Shown piece by piece: positions 1 through 7,661 of a DNA stretch of 64,000 nucleotides (within the stretch, counting starts at the first letter, position 1; the number at the start of each line of letters is the position of its first letter). Below the pieces are notes generated by a model. The model was not told the DNA's origin. It made no database searches and saw nothing but the letters and a program-made list of their open reading frames with translations. The DNA comes from Marinobacter sp. C7 (GTDB lineage Bacteria > Pseudomonadota > Gammaproteobacteria > Pseudomonadales > Oleiphilaceae), in NCBI RefSeq assembly GCF_022343555.1, contig NZ_JAKQZH010000001.1:682001-746000 (forward strand), in the 5' to 3' direction. Both the position numbers and the translations under genes were made by a program.

Positions 1-66
1 GGTTCAAAGTCCATAATCATGACGCAGTCAAATTTTTGCAATGATAAAGCGCGCTGCCTAATTGCT

Positions 67-73
67 GTTATGC
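67..73 (+). other. integron-type core site GTTATGC (cassette A left end)
   Basis: The 7-mer GTTATGC lies 22 bases before the ATG of the first gene and fits the integron core-site pattern GTTRRRY except for one base. Its exact reverse complement GCATAAC overlaps the stop codon of the same gene at 972-978. In integron cassettes the first bases of a cassette are complementary to the R'' box of the cassette's own attC, so this pair marks both ends. Bases 1-66 look like the tail of a preceding cassette site and hold no gene. Confidence 0.6.
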
Positions 74-95
74 AGAAAATGAGTAGGAGGCTTGC

Positions 96-977
96 ATGCC
101 GAGAAGAATAAGTTCCGCGCAAATGCGCAGCAAGCTCAGGCAAGCACAGAATAAGCAGAAACAGGCTATTGCCAAGTATAACCGTGAGGTCAGGCAGCAT
201 AATCAGAAAGTTAAGCAGGCAGTTAATAGATACAATAGCGAAGTAAGAAAACACAATGCGAGGGTCAGGGCCAATCGACAAAAGATCGATTCCGAACTCC
301 GAAAAATGAGGTCGTCTAACTCGTCTCAATACCAGATAGTTAGAACTTCCGCCATGACGCTCAATACTTATTATGAGCGTTTAGATGCTAGAGAGAATGA
401 TTTTGAACATTCCAACTTTGGCTATGACTTCTTAGATAGATCAGAGCAAGAAAATGCGAATAGCCTAGCTCTTTCAAACGCACTTGAATCTGACGTTGAG
501 GATAGCGAAGGGCAGCAATTCGATCTCCTTCGCACTGAAATCAACGACATGCTGCAAGAGTTGTCGCCCGAGTTGAGCAATCGCTGGAAGGGAGCCTTAT
601 TCTCTTTGAATCCAGAAAACCCGGATGCGGCTCGACATTTCTGCACAAGTGCCCGAGAAGTTTTTGTTCAAATTCTAGACATAAACGCTCCAGATGAGAA
701 AGTGATGGAAAAAGCACCAGATTGCGATAAGACTTCTCAAGGTCAACCAACGCGCAAAGAGAAAATTAAGTATTTGTTGGGGCGTTCCGGAATACTCACA
801 GAGGAAGCTGTCAATTTTGTGGACGAGGATGTCAAAAATGTGCTCAGCCTCTTTCGTGTTTTCAATGATGGCACTCATGGGTCATCCGGGAAATTCGGCA
901 TTACAAAGTTGCTATCAATAAAAAATAGGGTTGAAGATGGAATTGCTTACCTTTTTTCAATCTGTCGTCATGCATAA
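96..977 (+). CDS. cassette gene, possible pPIWI-associating nuclease-domain protein
   Basis: This 293-residue protein starts with a strongly basic, Lys/Arg/Asn/Gln-rich helical segment (about residues 1-70, coiled-coil-like), then an acidic linker, then a globular C-terminal half (about 160-293) rich in Trp, Pro and aromatic positions and containing FRVFNDGTHGSSGKF near the end. From memory this architecture resembles proteins annotated with the predicted pPIWI-associating nuclease domain, a family found near prokaryotic Argonaute-like genes; I could not check this. No pPIWI gene is nearby. A good ribosome site (AGGAGG) precedes the ATG. The gene fills an integron-type cassette, and its TAA lies inside the downstream attC-like site. 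Function otherwise unknown; an antiphage role would be inference. Confidence 0.6.
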   Translation: MPRRISSAQMRSKLRQAQNKQKQAIAKYNREVRQHNQKVKQAVNRYNSEVRKHNARVRANRQKIDSELRKMRSSNSSQYQIVRTSAMTLNTYYERLDARENDFEHSNFGYDFLDRSEQENANSLALSNALESDVEDSEGQQFDLLRTEINDMLQELSPELSNRWKGALFSLNPENPDAARHFCTSAREVFVQILDINAPDEKVMEKAPDCDKTSQGQPTRKEKIKYLLGRSGILTEEAVNFVDEDVKNVLSLFRVFNDGTHGSSGKFGITKLLSIKNRVEDGIAYLFSICRHA

Positions 978-1049
978 CCAATCCATGCACCGGATGCCAA
1001 AACCTCCGCTTCGCTGCGGTTCTGTCACCGGTGATGATGATCGTTAGTC
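972..1049 (+). repeat. attC-like recombination site of cassette A
   Basis: This 78-bp site begins with GCATAAC, overlapping the stop codon at 975-977, and ends with GTTAGTC. Between them the arms share CACCGG and flank an inner hairpin around CCTCCGCTTCGCTGCGG. The order R''-L''-hairpin-L'-R' is that of an integron attC site folded on one strand. The left box matches the reverse complement of the 7-mer at 67-73 exactly. The final GTTAGTC would be the first bases of the next cassette. Confidence 0.6.
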
Positions 1050-1065
1050 AGGGAGTGATTTCGGA

Positions 1066-1752
1066 GTGTTTTGGAGAACAATTCCAGGAGCAGTCAATTT
1101 AGCAGCACTATCCTCGATGCTTCTGCTACTAGTGAAGTTATTCATATTCAATCAGATTTCTGAACCAGTTGACGGCTTTCATGAGCTCGGACTGGTCTTC
1201 GAAGCGGTGCTTACGTCGGTATTAGCGAGTTACGTTTTCTACCTGATAGTAGTGCACTTCAAAGAGGTGCGAGAGAAGAAGGCAATCTACCCCTTTGTAA
1301 CACGGTGGTCGAATCTTGTAGTGCGAGATTGCAGGGTGCAGATTGCCGGCTTCTCTAAGGTGGATCCGACCAAACTCGATTTCCAAACTTTGGAAAAGCA
1401 AGACATAGAAGCTGTCTTCGCTAGATTAGAACCTAATGGAGCAGCCCCCTTAGTTTTCTGGGAGGGAGGCCAAGCAAATTGGCTGCAATATTTTGAAAAC
1501 TACAGGATTAGATCTTTGCGTCACATAGATAAGATCATGACCCAGCTCAAATTTCTTGAAGCCCCGCTGGTGGCTTTGTTGATGAAGGTCCAAGACTCAA
1601 CACATTTTAGCGCGATCGAAAGCTTGTCGAGAGTCAAATTGAACAACGACAATCTTATGACTTTTGCAGGGGGTTTTTACGAGTATGTACAAGCGTGCCG
1701 GAAGTTGGACGGCTATCTGAAAGCCCACGCCATTCACTCGGCTAATGAGTAA
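1066..1752 (+). CDS. cassette gene, membrane protein of unknown function
   Basis: A 228-residue protein read from a GTG at 1066. Two hydrophobic segments lie near the N-terminus (about residues 10-28 and 45-65), followed by a soluble helical domain of about 160 residues. I recognise no family. It lies 16 bases after the GTTAGTC core site at 1043-1049 and its TAA is embedded in GAGTAAC, a near-complement (6 of 7) of that core, so it appears to be the second cassette of a co-oriented array. The layout with an N-terminal helical hairpin and cytosolic tail resembles the gene at 30,713 in general design only. Confidence 0.55.
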   Translation: MFWRTIPGAVNLAALSSMLLLLVKLFIFNQISEPVDGFHELGLVFEAVLTSVLASYVFYLIVVHFKEVREKKAIYPFVTRWSNLVVRDCRVQIAGFSKVDPTKLDFQTLEKQDIEAVFARLEPNGAAPLVFWEGGQANWLQYFENYRIRSLRHIDKIMTQLKFLEAPLVALLMKVQDSTHFSAIESLSRVKLNNDNLMTFAGGFYEYVQACRKLDGYLKAHAIHSANE

Positions 1753-1857
1753 CAAGGCCAGTCGCCACGACACCTACTACATTTCGGCTTTGCCTAAATT
1801 CCGTAGCCGCGCATGCTGGTGGTGCTACTGTCCAAACCGAACGCCCGCTTTGCGACC
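1747..1857 (+). repeat. attC-like site B, ending in dispersed motif copy 1
   Basis: The site starts at GAGTAAC overlapping the stop codon, continues AAGGCCAGTCG, and has a partly complementary right arm CTACTGTCC at about 1826-1833. It is followed by copy 1 of the dispersed 19-bp motif at 1839-1857 in the form GAACGCCCGCTTTGCGACC. Length (111 bp) matches the other motif-ending sites at 18,107, 18,532 and 31,510. No clean GTTRRRY box follows at once; GTTAAGT occurs at 1903-1909. Confidence 0.5.
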
Positions 1858-1992
1858 AAGTTTGAGCTTGGGACCCCCGCCAATCAACTTTTGACACGCC
1901 GCGTTAAGTTTTTTGCATGGCCTGCTAGGGCTGAGGAGCCGGTTTTCCGGTTTTAAGTGGGACGAAACCCGGGGTGGAGGTGCAGGTTCCAC
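1839..1992 (+). repeat. long dispersed repeat, copy 1 (154 bp)
   Basis: From the 19-bp motif onward this segment aligns over its full 154 bases with 26,742-26,895. Shared blocks include AATCAAC, a CACGC block, CCTGCTA, TTTTCC, GTTTTAA and a final GGTT-CAC in the same order and spacing. Identity is partial, so the copies are old. No gene is seen between 1753 and 2144; the rest of the gap is unassigned. Confidence 0.6.
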
Positions 1993-2144
1993 ATCATGCA
2001 GGTTTCGATATTTGGCAGACCTGGGAAGATTTTCCAGCCTGCCATCAGTTTAATCTTGGGTGGAAATGACGTGAATATGTCTTAGTTCAAATACGTCCCT
2101 ATCAGAGAGAACAAGCGAGCCGTCAGAGCGACGCGCTATTGAGG

Positions 2145-2786
2145 TCAAAAGTCCACAAATACCCAAGGCTCAGATTGAAGCCTTGAGCACTCATAAGCCC
2201 TGATTTTATCGCCTATTGCAAGAGTTTCTTCGATCTCATCCAGTCCTTCACTCAATGACTTCCTGTGCGACGGATGGAGTGAAAAAGTAATGTGAGTTCC
2301 ATCGAACGAAAGGATTCCCTCAGTCAGGTTAATGCTCACTTGGGCATCTGGCTTCTTATTGGCAAAGTTAATAAGAGAAGCGACCTGTTCTTTACCCAGA
2401 ATAATCGGAGCGACACCATTTTTGATGCAGTTATTGAAAAATATCTCACCAAAGCTTTCCGCGATAATCACACGGATGCCAAAGTCACGAATTGCCCAAA
2501 CTGCATGCTCGCGAGAGGACCCGCAGCCGAAATTTTTCTTTGAAACCAGAATAGTCCCTCGGTTGTAAGGAGGGATATTCAAAATAAAATTTTGATTTTT
2601 CCGTCGTGTTTGTAACGGAGTTTCCGAATCGCCGGGGTCTAAATAGCGTTCGTCATCAAACAAAAAATCGCCATAGCCCGTTTTGTCGAGCATCTTCAAA
2701 TATTGCTTTGGTAAAATCGCATCGGTGTCTATGTTAGAGCGATCAAGTGGGATTAGCGTCCCTTGAAATTGACTAATTTTGTTCAT
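2145..2786 (-). CDS. leuD: LeuD-type hydro-lyase small subunit
   Basis: A 213-residue protein of the aconitase-superfamily swivelling-domain subunit, usual length for LeuD (about 200). It carries the DTDAILPKQYLK segment near residue 20 and the GCGSSREHAVWA motif near residue 90, both typical of isopropylmalate isomerase small subunits. It follows its large subunit by four bases, so the two form one enzyme. The context (TRAP transporter, CoA transferase, HMGL-family lyase) suggests a catabolic hydratase acting on maleate, citraconate or a relative, not necessarily leucine synthesis. The leu symbol describes family only. Confidence 0.85.
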   Translation of the reverse strand: MNKISQFQGTLIPLDRSNIDTDAILPKQYLKMLDKTGYGDFLFDDERYLDPGDSETPLQTRRKNQNFILNIPPYNRGTILVSKKNFGCGSSREHAVWAIRDFGIRVIIAESFGEIFFNNCIKNGVAPIILGKEQVASLINFANKKPDAQVSINLTEGILSFDGTHITFSLHPSHRKSLSEGLDEIEETLAIGDKIRAYECSRLQSEPWVFVDF

Positions 2787-2790
2787 GTAA

Positions 2791-4191
2791 TCACTCGTAT
2801 TTGTCTGTGAGTTTTCCGGCGAGGGCTGAATAAGCAGCCAGGCGCGGACTTAAAAGATGTGTGCGCACTTTCTTACCCTGCCTTCCCTCAAAATTCCGGT
2901 TAGATGTTGAAGCGCATCGACTGCCTTCTGGGAGATTGTCATCATTCATTCCAAGACACATTGAGCAACCTGGGGAACGCCACTCGAAACCTGCCTGCTG
3001 CAAAATCAAGTCAAGCCCTTCTTTTTCAGCTTGCCGACGCACACTTCCAGAGCCTGGAACTACAAGAGCGTAAAGCAAGTTCGGGCTAATCGTACGTCCC
3101 TGCACAATTTCAGCCACAATCCTGAGATCCTCAATCCTTGCGTTAGTACAAGATCCAACAAATACGCTGTCGATTTTAAGGTCCCGAAGGGTCTGTCCCC
3201 CGTACAAGCCCATGTACTCGAGGGATCTTTCCAACTCTGATGAAGAATCCGTGTTGTTCGAGCATTGTGCCTTTGGGATGGGGGTATCGAGCGTCACCGA
3301 TGTCTCGGGAGACGTACCCCAAGTGACCTGTGATTCCAGTGAGTCGAGATTAATCTCAATCTCTTTATCGAACTGAGCGTTCTCATCAGATCGAAGGGTC
3401 CGCCAGTATTCCAGAGCGCGGTTCAGTTCCGGGAGTTCCCGGACTCTGGGGATGCCCATTAAGTACGATTCAGTTGTCGCGTCATATCCAATAATTCCGG
3501 CAGTAGCACCTGCCTCAATACTCATATTACAGATGGTCATCCGACCTTCCATGGACAAGTTTGTGATGGCGTGGCCCATGTACTCCAATGCATAACCTGT
3601 CGCACCGGCAGTTCCAATCGTTGAAATCAACTTGAGGATGAGATCTTTCGGAGTGATTGCCTCAGTTGGGGTGCCGGTGAAGCGAACTGCCATTGTTTTG
3701 AGTTTTGTAGTCTTTAACGTCTGCGTAGCAAGAACATGTTCGACATTGCTTGAACCAATTCCCATGGCAAGAGTCGCGAATGCGCCATGAGTAGAGGTAT
3801 GCGAATCGCCGCAAACGATAGTTGTTCCCGGGAGAGTAAAACCGAGTTCTGGGCCGACAACGTGCACGATGCCTTGCTGGTTGTCAGTTAGGTCAATGAG
3901 TTTAATATCATGCTTTAAACAGTTTTCGCTTAAACGTTCCACTTGCTTCTTAGCAACAGGATCAACAATCCCTGCCGTCCCTAAGTTTCTGTTACGAGTC
4001 GGGACTGCGTGATCGGGGACAGCCAGGCATGAGTCTTTGTTCCAAACGGGGCGAGAATGCATTTGCAAGCCGGAAAATGCTTGAGGCGACGTGACTTCGT
4101 GCAGGAGGTGACGATCTATGTACAGATGGGTCTCGTCGATACAGTGGGAGTTCCAAAGTTTGTCATAGAGAGTCTTTGAGGACATGATCAT
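2791..4191 (-). CDS. leuC: LeuC-type hydro-lyase large subunit (4Fe-4S)
   Basis: A 466-residue protein with full LeuC length. The three iron-sulfur ligands are present: Cys348 in VGSCTN, and Cys409 and Cys412 in SPGCSMCLGMN. The active-site stretch CGDSHTSTHGAF is at about 127-138. Family members dehydrate and rehydrate 2- and 3-substituted malates through a bound cluster; LeuCD also handles (R)-citramalate and citraconate in the citramalate route to isoleucine. The start overlaps the upstream hydrolase stop (ATGA, 4 bases), indicating translational coupling; an alternative ATG lies six bases on. Substrate here is inferred from neighbours. Confidence 0.85.
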   Translation of the reverse strand: MIMSSKTLYDKLWNSHCIDETHLYIDRHLLHEVTSPQAFSGLQMHSRPVWNKDSCLAVPDHAVPTRNRNLGTAGIVDPVAKKQVERLSENCLKHDIKLIDLTDNQQGIVHVVGPELGFTLPGTTIVCGDSHTSTHGAFATLAMGIGSSNVEHVLATQTLKTTKLKTMAVRFTGTPTEAITPKDLILKLISTIGTAGATGYALEYMGHAITNLSMEGRMTICNMSIEAGATAGIIGYDATTESYLMGIPRVRELPELNRALEYWRTLRSDENAQFDKEIEINLDSLESQVTWGTSPETSVTLDTPIPKAQCSNNTDSSSELERSLEYMGLYGGQTLRDLKIDSVFVGSCTNARIEDLRIVAEIVQGRTISPNLLYALVVPGSGSVRRQAEKEGLDLILQQAGFEWRSPGCSMCLGMNDDNLPEGSRCASTSNRNFEGRQGKKVRTHLLSPRLAAYSALAGKLTDKYE

Positions 4192-4859
4192 GCTCCCTTT
4201 CCAGAGTCCAACCCTTCAAGCAGGTCGAGAGTCTCAGAAAGAGAAAACACGTCACCATACTTAATAGCGATGTCCCGCAGGTTTGATCTGTGAGCTTCTG
4301 GGTCTCTGTCGCCTACGGCGCTTTCGATCACTATTGGCGTGTATTCATGTTGAATGGCGTCTACTACGGTGGCACGAACGCAACCACTTGTAGTCAGGCC
4401 TGTGACGATCACCCCATCAATTCCAGAGGTTTTAAGGAAAGCATCAAGCTCTGTCTTAAAGAAGGCACTCGCCCATTTTTTCTCGATTACTTTCTCACCG
4501 GGGAGTGGCGAAACCCTGTCGTCGATTTCGTGCAATTCTTGTGATCGTTTCAAGCAGTTGAGCTGCGGAATCTTTTCTCTGAAAACCCTTGCTTCGTTGT
4601 CACGATCATAAACCACTGTTGTGTACACGATCGGAAGATTAAGCTCTCGAAATTTCCGTAGTACGGCTCGGATGGACTCAACAACTTCGGAGCATTCCGC
4701 CCCCAAAGGACTGGAATAGGGGTTAGTGAAGCCCGTGGTTACATCAATAACGATAAGAGCGTACTTCCTGGCAGTTGGAAGTCTTGGGTTGGTCGTAAAG
4801 GTCATCCTCAGTCTCCAATCAAAAACGTCGCCAGAGCTGTACTGGCCGGTCTTTGTCAT
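4188..4859 (-). CDS. isochorismatase-family cysteine hydrolase
   Basis: About 223 residues from the ATG at 4859, which has a strong AAGAAGG ribosome site; a longer TTG-started form is less likely. The catalytic triad of the family is visible (numbering from the longer form): Asp48 in VIDVT, a Lys at 136-137 in EKKWA and Cys169 in TTSGCVRAT. That Cys context resembles N-carbamoylsarcosine amidase and maleamate amidohydrolase more than true isochorismatases, so hydrolysis of an amide to release a dicarboxylate is a reasonable guess. It heads the - strand operon with leuC and leuD, divergent from the TRAP genes. Confidence 0.75.
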   Translation of the reverse strand: MTKTGQYSSGDVFDWRLRMTFTTNPRLPTARKYALIVIDVTTGFTNPYSSPLGAECSEVVESIRAVLRKFRELNLPIVYTTVVYDRDNEARVFREKIPQLNCLKRSQELHEIDDRVSPLPGEKVIEKKWASAFFKTELDAFLKTSGIDGVIVTGLTTSGCVRATVVDAIQHEYTPIVIESAVGDRDPEAHRSNLRDIAIKYGDVFSLSETLDLLEGLDSGKGA

Positions 4860-4889
4860 TCTTACGCCTTCTTCTTCGCGAATCAACAG

Positions 4890-5008
4890 ATTGTATACTA
4901 TGAAATATCGATTGGTTGGGTTTGTCGTCCTACCTTACTGTTTTATTTGCATAAAAATATTTATTTGACACATCGAGTAACCGATAATACGCTGTGATTG
5001 TATGCAAT
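4890..5008. promoter_or_regulatory. divergent promoter region with two ATTGTAT palindromes
   Basis: Two similar sequences lie between the divergent operons: ATTGTATACTAT at 4890-4901 and the palindrome ATTGTATGCAAT at 4997-5008. Short palindromes of this kind are typical operators of FCD-type GntR regulators, and such a regulator is encoded in the operon at 12,811. Assignment to that regulator is inference. One site lies close to each of the two divergent starts. Confidence 0.45.
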
Positions 5009-5037
5009 AACAACGAAGATGAATTGGAGAGATTGAC

Positions 5038-6105
5038 ATGAGTTGCAAAGTAGCAACAGCAGTTGCAGGCGTTTTGCTAAGCGCATCGGCCACCCTCGGC
5101 GTTGTAGGCCAGGTTTCAGCAAGCGAGGTCCCTGAGATGAATCTAGCCGTTGCCGGTAATCTGGGCATTACCACCCAGTCGGCACAATTGGAGCGGCCCT
5201 TCTGGACACAATCTGTCCCCGAGCTCTTCGATGGGCGCGTCAATGTGAGGTTTCGGCCTTGGAATGAAATGGGCCTAGACGGATCAGAGGTAATCCGTCT
5301 GGTAAGTCGTGGCACTCTACAAGCAGGCACTACGCAGCTTGGATTTATCGCTGGAGAAGCTCCGATTGTCGATGGAACCGATCTAGCCGGACTATCTCCT
5401 GATATTCAAACTCTCAAATCCGCGGTAAGTGCCTTCGAACCCACGCTCGACGAATACTTCAAGGAAAGCCAAGACGTAAAAGTATTGGGTTACTGGTCCT
5501 TCCAAGGTCAAGTCCTGTTTTGCGCCAACAAATTGAACAGTTTGGCAGATCTCGAAGGGCGCAGAATTCGGGTTTCGGGTGCTTCCCAGACAGACTTTAT
5601 TGAGCATTTCGGAGCCGAAGGTGTGTCGATGGCTTGGGGAGAAGTCCAACAGGCGCTTCAGATGGGCGCTCTGGACTGCGCCATCACGGGATCGCTAGGT
5701 GGTTATACCGGTAAATGGCATGAAGCTGCTAACTATATTCATGAGCTCCCAATAAATTGGGGCACATCCGTTATGGTCATGAATCGGGACGCGTGGGATG
5801 AGTTGGGGCAGCGGGGCCAAGATCTTCTACAGGCGGAGGTTGATGAGCTTGCAGAGTCAATTTGGGAGCAGAATCTCCGCGAGAACGAGTACGGCATTTC
5901 CTGCAATACCGGCGGTGACTGCCCAGTCGGTAAGCCTGCATCAATGACATTGGTTGAAGCGACTGAAAAAGAACTAGATCTGCGTCGAAAAGCTCTGGAA
6001 GAAACAGTGCTGCCAAGATGGGCCGAGCGTTGTGGTGAGCAATGTGTTGCTGAATGGAATGAGAGTGTGGGCGAAGTTCTGGACATCCAAGCAAAGATTA
6101 AGTGA
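5038..6105 (+). CDS. TRAP transporter solute-binding protein (DctP type)
   Basis: A 355-residue periplasmic binding protein with a signal peptide at about residues 1-29 (basic start, hydrophobic core, ASA before cleavage). The body has DctP/TRAP features such as LEGRRIRVSGA around residue 180 and the segment QALQMGALDCAITG just after. It would capture an organic acid for the DctQ and DctM membrane subunits encoded at 10,190-12,047. Separation of the binding protein from its membrane genes by five enzyme genes and a cupin gene suggests one long operon. Two Cys pairs near residues 290-300 and 330-336 are not typical and may be disulfides. Confidence 0.85.
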   Translation: MSCKVATAVAGVLLSASATLGVVGQVSASEVPEMNLAVAGNLGITTQSAQLERPFWTQSVPELFDGRVNVRFRPWNEMGLDGSEVIRLVSRGTLQAGTTQLGFIAGEAPIVDGTDLAGLSPDIQTLKSAVSAFEPTLDEYFKESQDVKVLGYWSFQGQVLFCANKLNSLADLEGRRIRVSGASQTDFIEHFGAEGVSMAWGEVQQALQMGALDCAITGSLGGYTGKWHEAANYIHELPINWGTSVMVMNRDAWDELGQRGQDLLQAEVDELAESIWEQNLRENEYGISCNTGGDCPVGKPASMTLVEATEKELDLRRKALEETVLPRWAERCGEQCVAEWNESVGEVLDIQAKIK

Positions 6106-6119
6106 AAAGGGTGTAAAAA

Positions 6120-6905
6120 ATGACGAACCATTGGAACGAATTGAAAGAATTCGAATTGAGTAAAGAAAATCTGGAAAGGCTATTGAACAACGAGATTCCA
6201 GCAATTCGTATTAGAGGGTTTGCTACGGATTCAGAATGCGCATCATTCACTGCTGCGATGAAGAAAGCAAATATCAAAACATACGGAAAAGCCGCGGTTG
6301 GTTACATCGGGATGGCGCAAGTGGAATACCGCTGGGACAAAACCAAAGAAGACTATTTTTCAGATGTGAAAGATGCATTCGAAGACCAAAAATTTGTCTT
6401 CGACAATTCCTTTGATCCCATGCAGCGGCTGATCGATCGCCTTTCAGAGTGTTGGGATGAATCGGTGGGAATCGCTGAGGAGAGCGGCTTTGGAAAGTAT
6501 TTCGCCGGAATCATTCGCTTTGCGTCGAAGGGTATTGCCCTTCATGCCGACTATGCGCCATTCAACAGTCCAGGTTATGAAATTGAGAAAATTAATAGCC
6601 AGCTCGGATGGAACTTGTTTGTAGAAGTTCCTTCAGGTGGAGGCGTAACGACGGTACATAATAGCCCCTGGAATCCAGAAATGGAGGATGGAAAACCGCC
6701 CCAAAGCTATGGTCTGGACCGAAGTGTTGTTGAGGGTGCTGAGACGTTTGATTATTCGCCAGGCAAAGGTGACGTCGTTCTATTCAATAGTAGAAATCCC
6801 CATGAGATCTCACCAGGTGTCGACGGAAGTTCAGGAGAAAGGCTCCAAATAGGATCCTTTATTGGGCGAATGTCAGACACGAATAAACTTGTACTCTGGG
6901 CTTGA
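6120..6905 (+). CDS. 2-oxoglutarate/Fe(II) oxygenase-like protein
   Basis: A 261-residue protein 14 bases after the binding protein gene. It shows a likely facial triad: His142-Ala-Asp144 in LHADYAPF and His228 in RNPHEISPG, with Arg241 in GERLQIGSF where these enzymes bind 2-oxoglutarate. The core reads as a double-stranded beta helix with a preceding helical region. A hydroxylase acting on the transported compound or an upstream precursor would fit. I assign the fold from motifs only and the substrate is unknown. Confidence 0.55.
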   Translation: MTNHWNELKEFELSKENLERLLNNEIPAIRIRGFATDSECASFTAAMKKANIKTYGKAAVGYIGMAQVEYRWDKTKEDYFSDVKDAFEDQKFVFDNSFDPMQRLIDRLSECWDESVGIAEESGFGKYFAGIIRFASKGIALHADYAPFNSPGYEIEKINSQLGWNLFVEVPSGGGVTTVHNSPWNPEMEDGKPPQSYGLDRSVVEGAETFDYSPGKGDVVLFNSRNPHEISPGVDGSSGERLQIGSFIGRMSDTNKLVLWA

Positions 6906-6914
6906 GGTCAAAAT

Positions 6915-7655
6915 ATGGATGCTCTCGGCTATAGGTCAAAATTCGCTGTATTGGTTCCATCAACTAATACCACAGTCCAAGCTGAATTCGACGAAATGCG
7001 GGTTCGTGGTGTAACCAATCACCTGACCCGAATATCTATTCCCAATATACCGCTCAATAACGATGAGGACTTTAACAAGCTAATTAACCTCATTGAAAGC
7101 GCACAAGAGGACGCAATCAACCGAGTGATGTCCTGCGAGCCTGATTACTTTGTAATGGGCATCTCAGCGGAGACCTTTTGGGATGGTTTAGAGGCAAGCC
7201 TAAGGCTCAAAAAACAGGTCATGGATTTGACGGGCCTTGGCGTTGCAATGGGTTCGGAAGCATGCCAGGCAGCATTGGAAATACACGGCGCAAAGAAGAT
7301 CGCGATTATCACACCATACCAGCCTATAGGTGACCGCAACGTTGTTAGATTCTTCAATGAATGTGGATATGAAGTACCAAGAATTAAGGGGCTCAGATGT
7401 GAAAGCCCCGTAAAGATTGCCCATGTCCAGCCGGAAACACTGATTGAAGAAATAAAGAACATCGACGGAGATGACATAGACGCTATTGTCCAGGTCGGAA
7501 CAAATCTTTCAATGGCGAGGGTTGCTGGGGTAGCTGAGGAGTACCTCGGAAAACCAGTTATAGCAATCAATAGCGCAATTTATTGGTACGCCCTACGGCA
7601 AAATAAAATTTTGGACCAATTTGACGGGTTCGGACAACTGTTTAGTAAACACTGA
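6915..7655 (+). CDS. Asp/Glu racemase-maleate isomerase family protein lacking both catalytic cysteines
   Basis: A 246-residue protein of the Asp/Glu racemase superfamily; VLVPSTNTT at 12-20 is the maleate isomerase/arylmalonate decarboxylase substrate-binding segment. The two Cys positions expected in maleate isomerases are replaced: Ser84 in MGISAETFWDG and Gly/Thr at 195-196 in VQVGTNLSM. A subgroup of proteins with this AETFWDG signature exists to my memory, with unclear chemistry. Isomerisation by the Cys mechanism is therefore unlikely; decarboxylation or a different proton transfer is possible. It sits directly upstream of the CoA transferase gene. Confidence 0.7.
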   Translation: MDALGYRSKFAVLVPSTNTTVQAEFDEMRVRGVTNHLTRISIPNIPLNNDEDFNKLINLIESAQEDAINRVMSCEPDYFVMGISAETFWDGLEASLRLKKQVMDLTGLGVAMGSEACQAALEIHGAKKIAIITPYQPIGDRNVVRFFNECGYEVPRIKGLRCESPVKIAHVQPETLIEEIKNIDGDDIDAIVQVGTNLSMARVAGVAEEYLGKPVIAINSAIYWYALRQNKILDQFDGFGQLFSKH

Positions 7656-7661
7656 AGTGGG

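Noticed and set aside
2145..4191. leuCD as the biosynthetic leucine genes
   Set aside because: No leuA or leuB is adjacent, the genes sit in a TRAP catabolic cluster in an accessory region and are coupled to an amidase-like gene; family symbol kept, leucine role not claimed.
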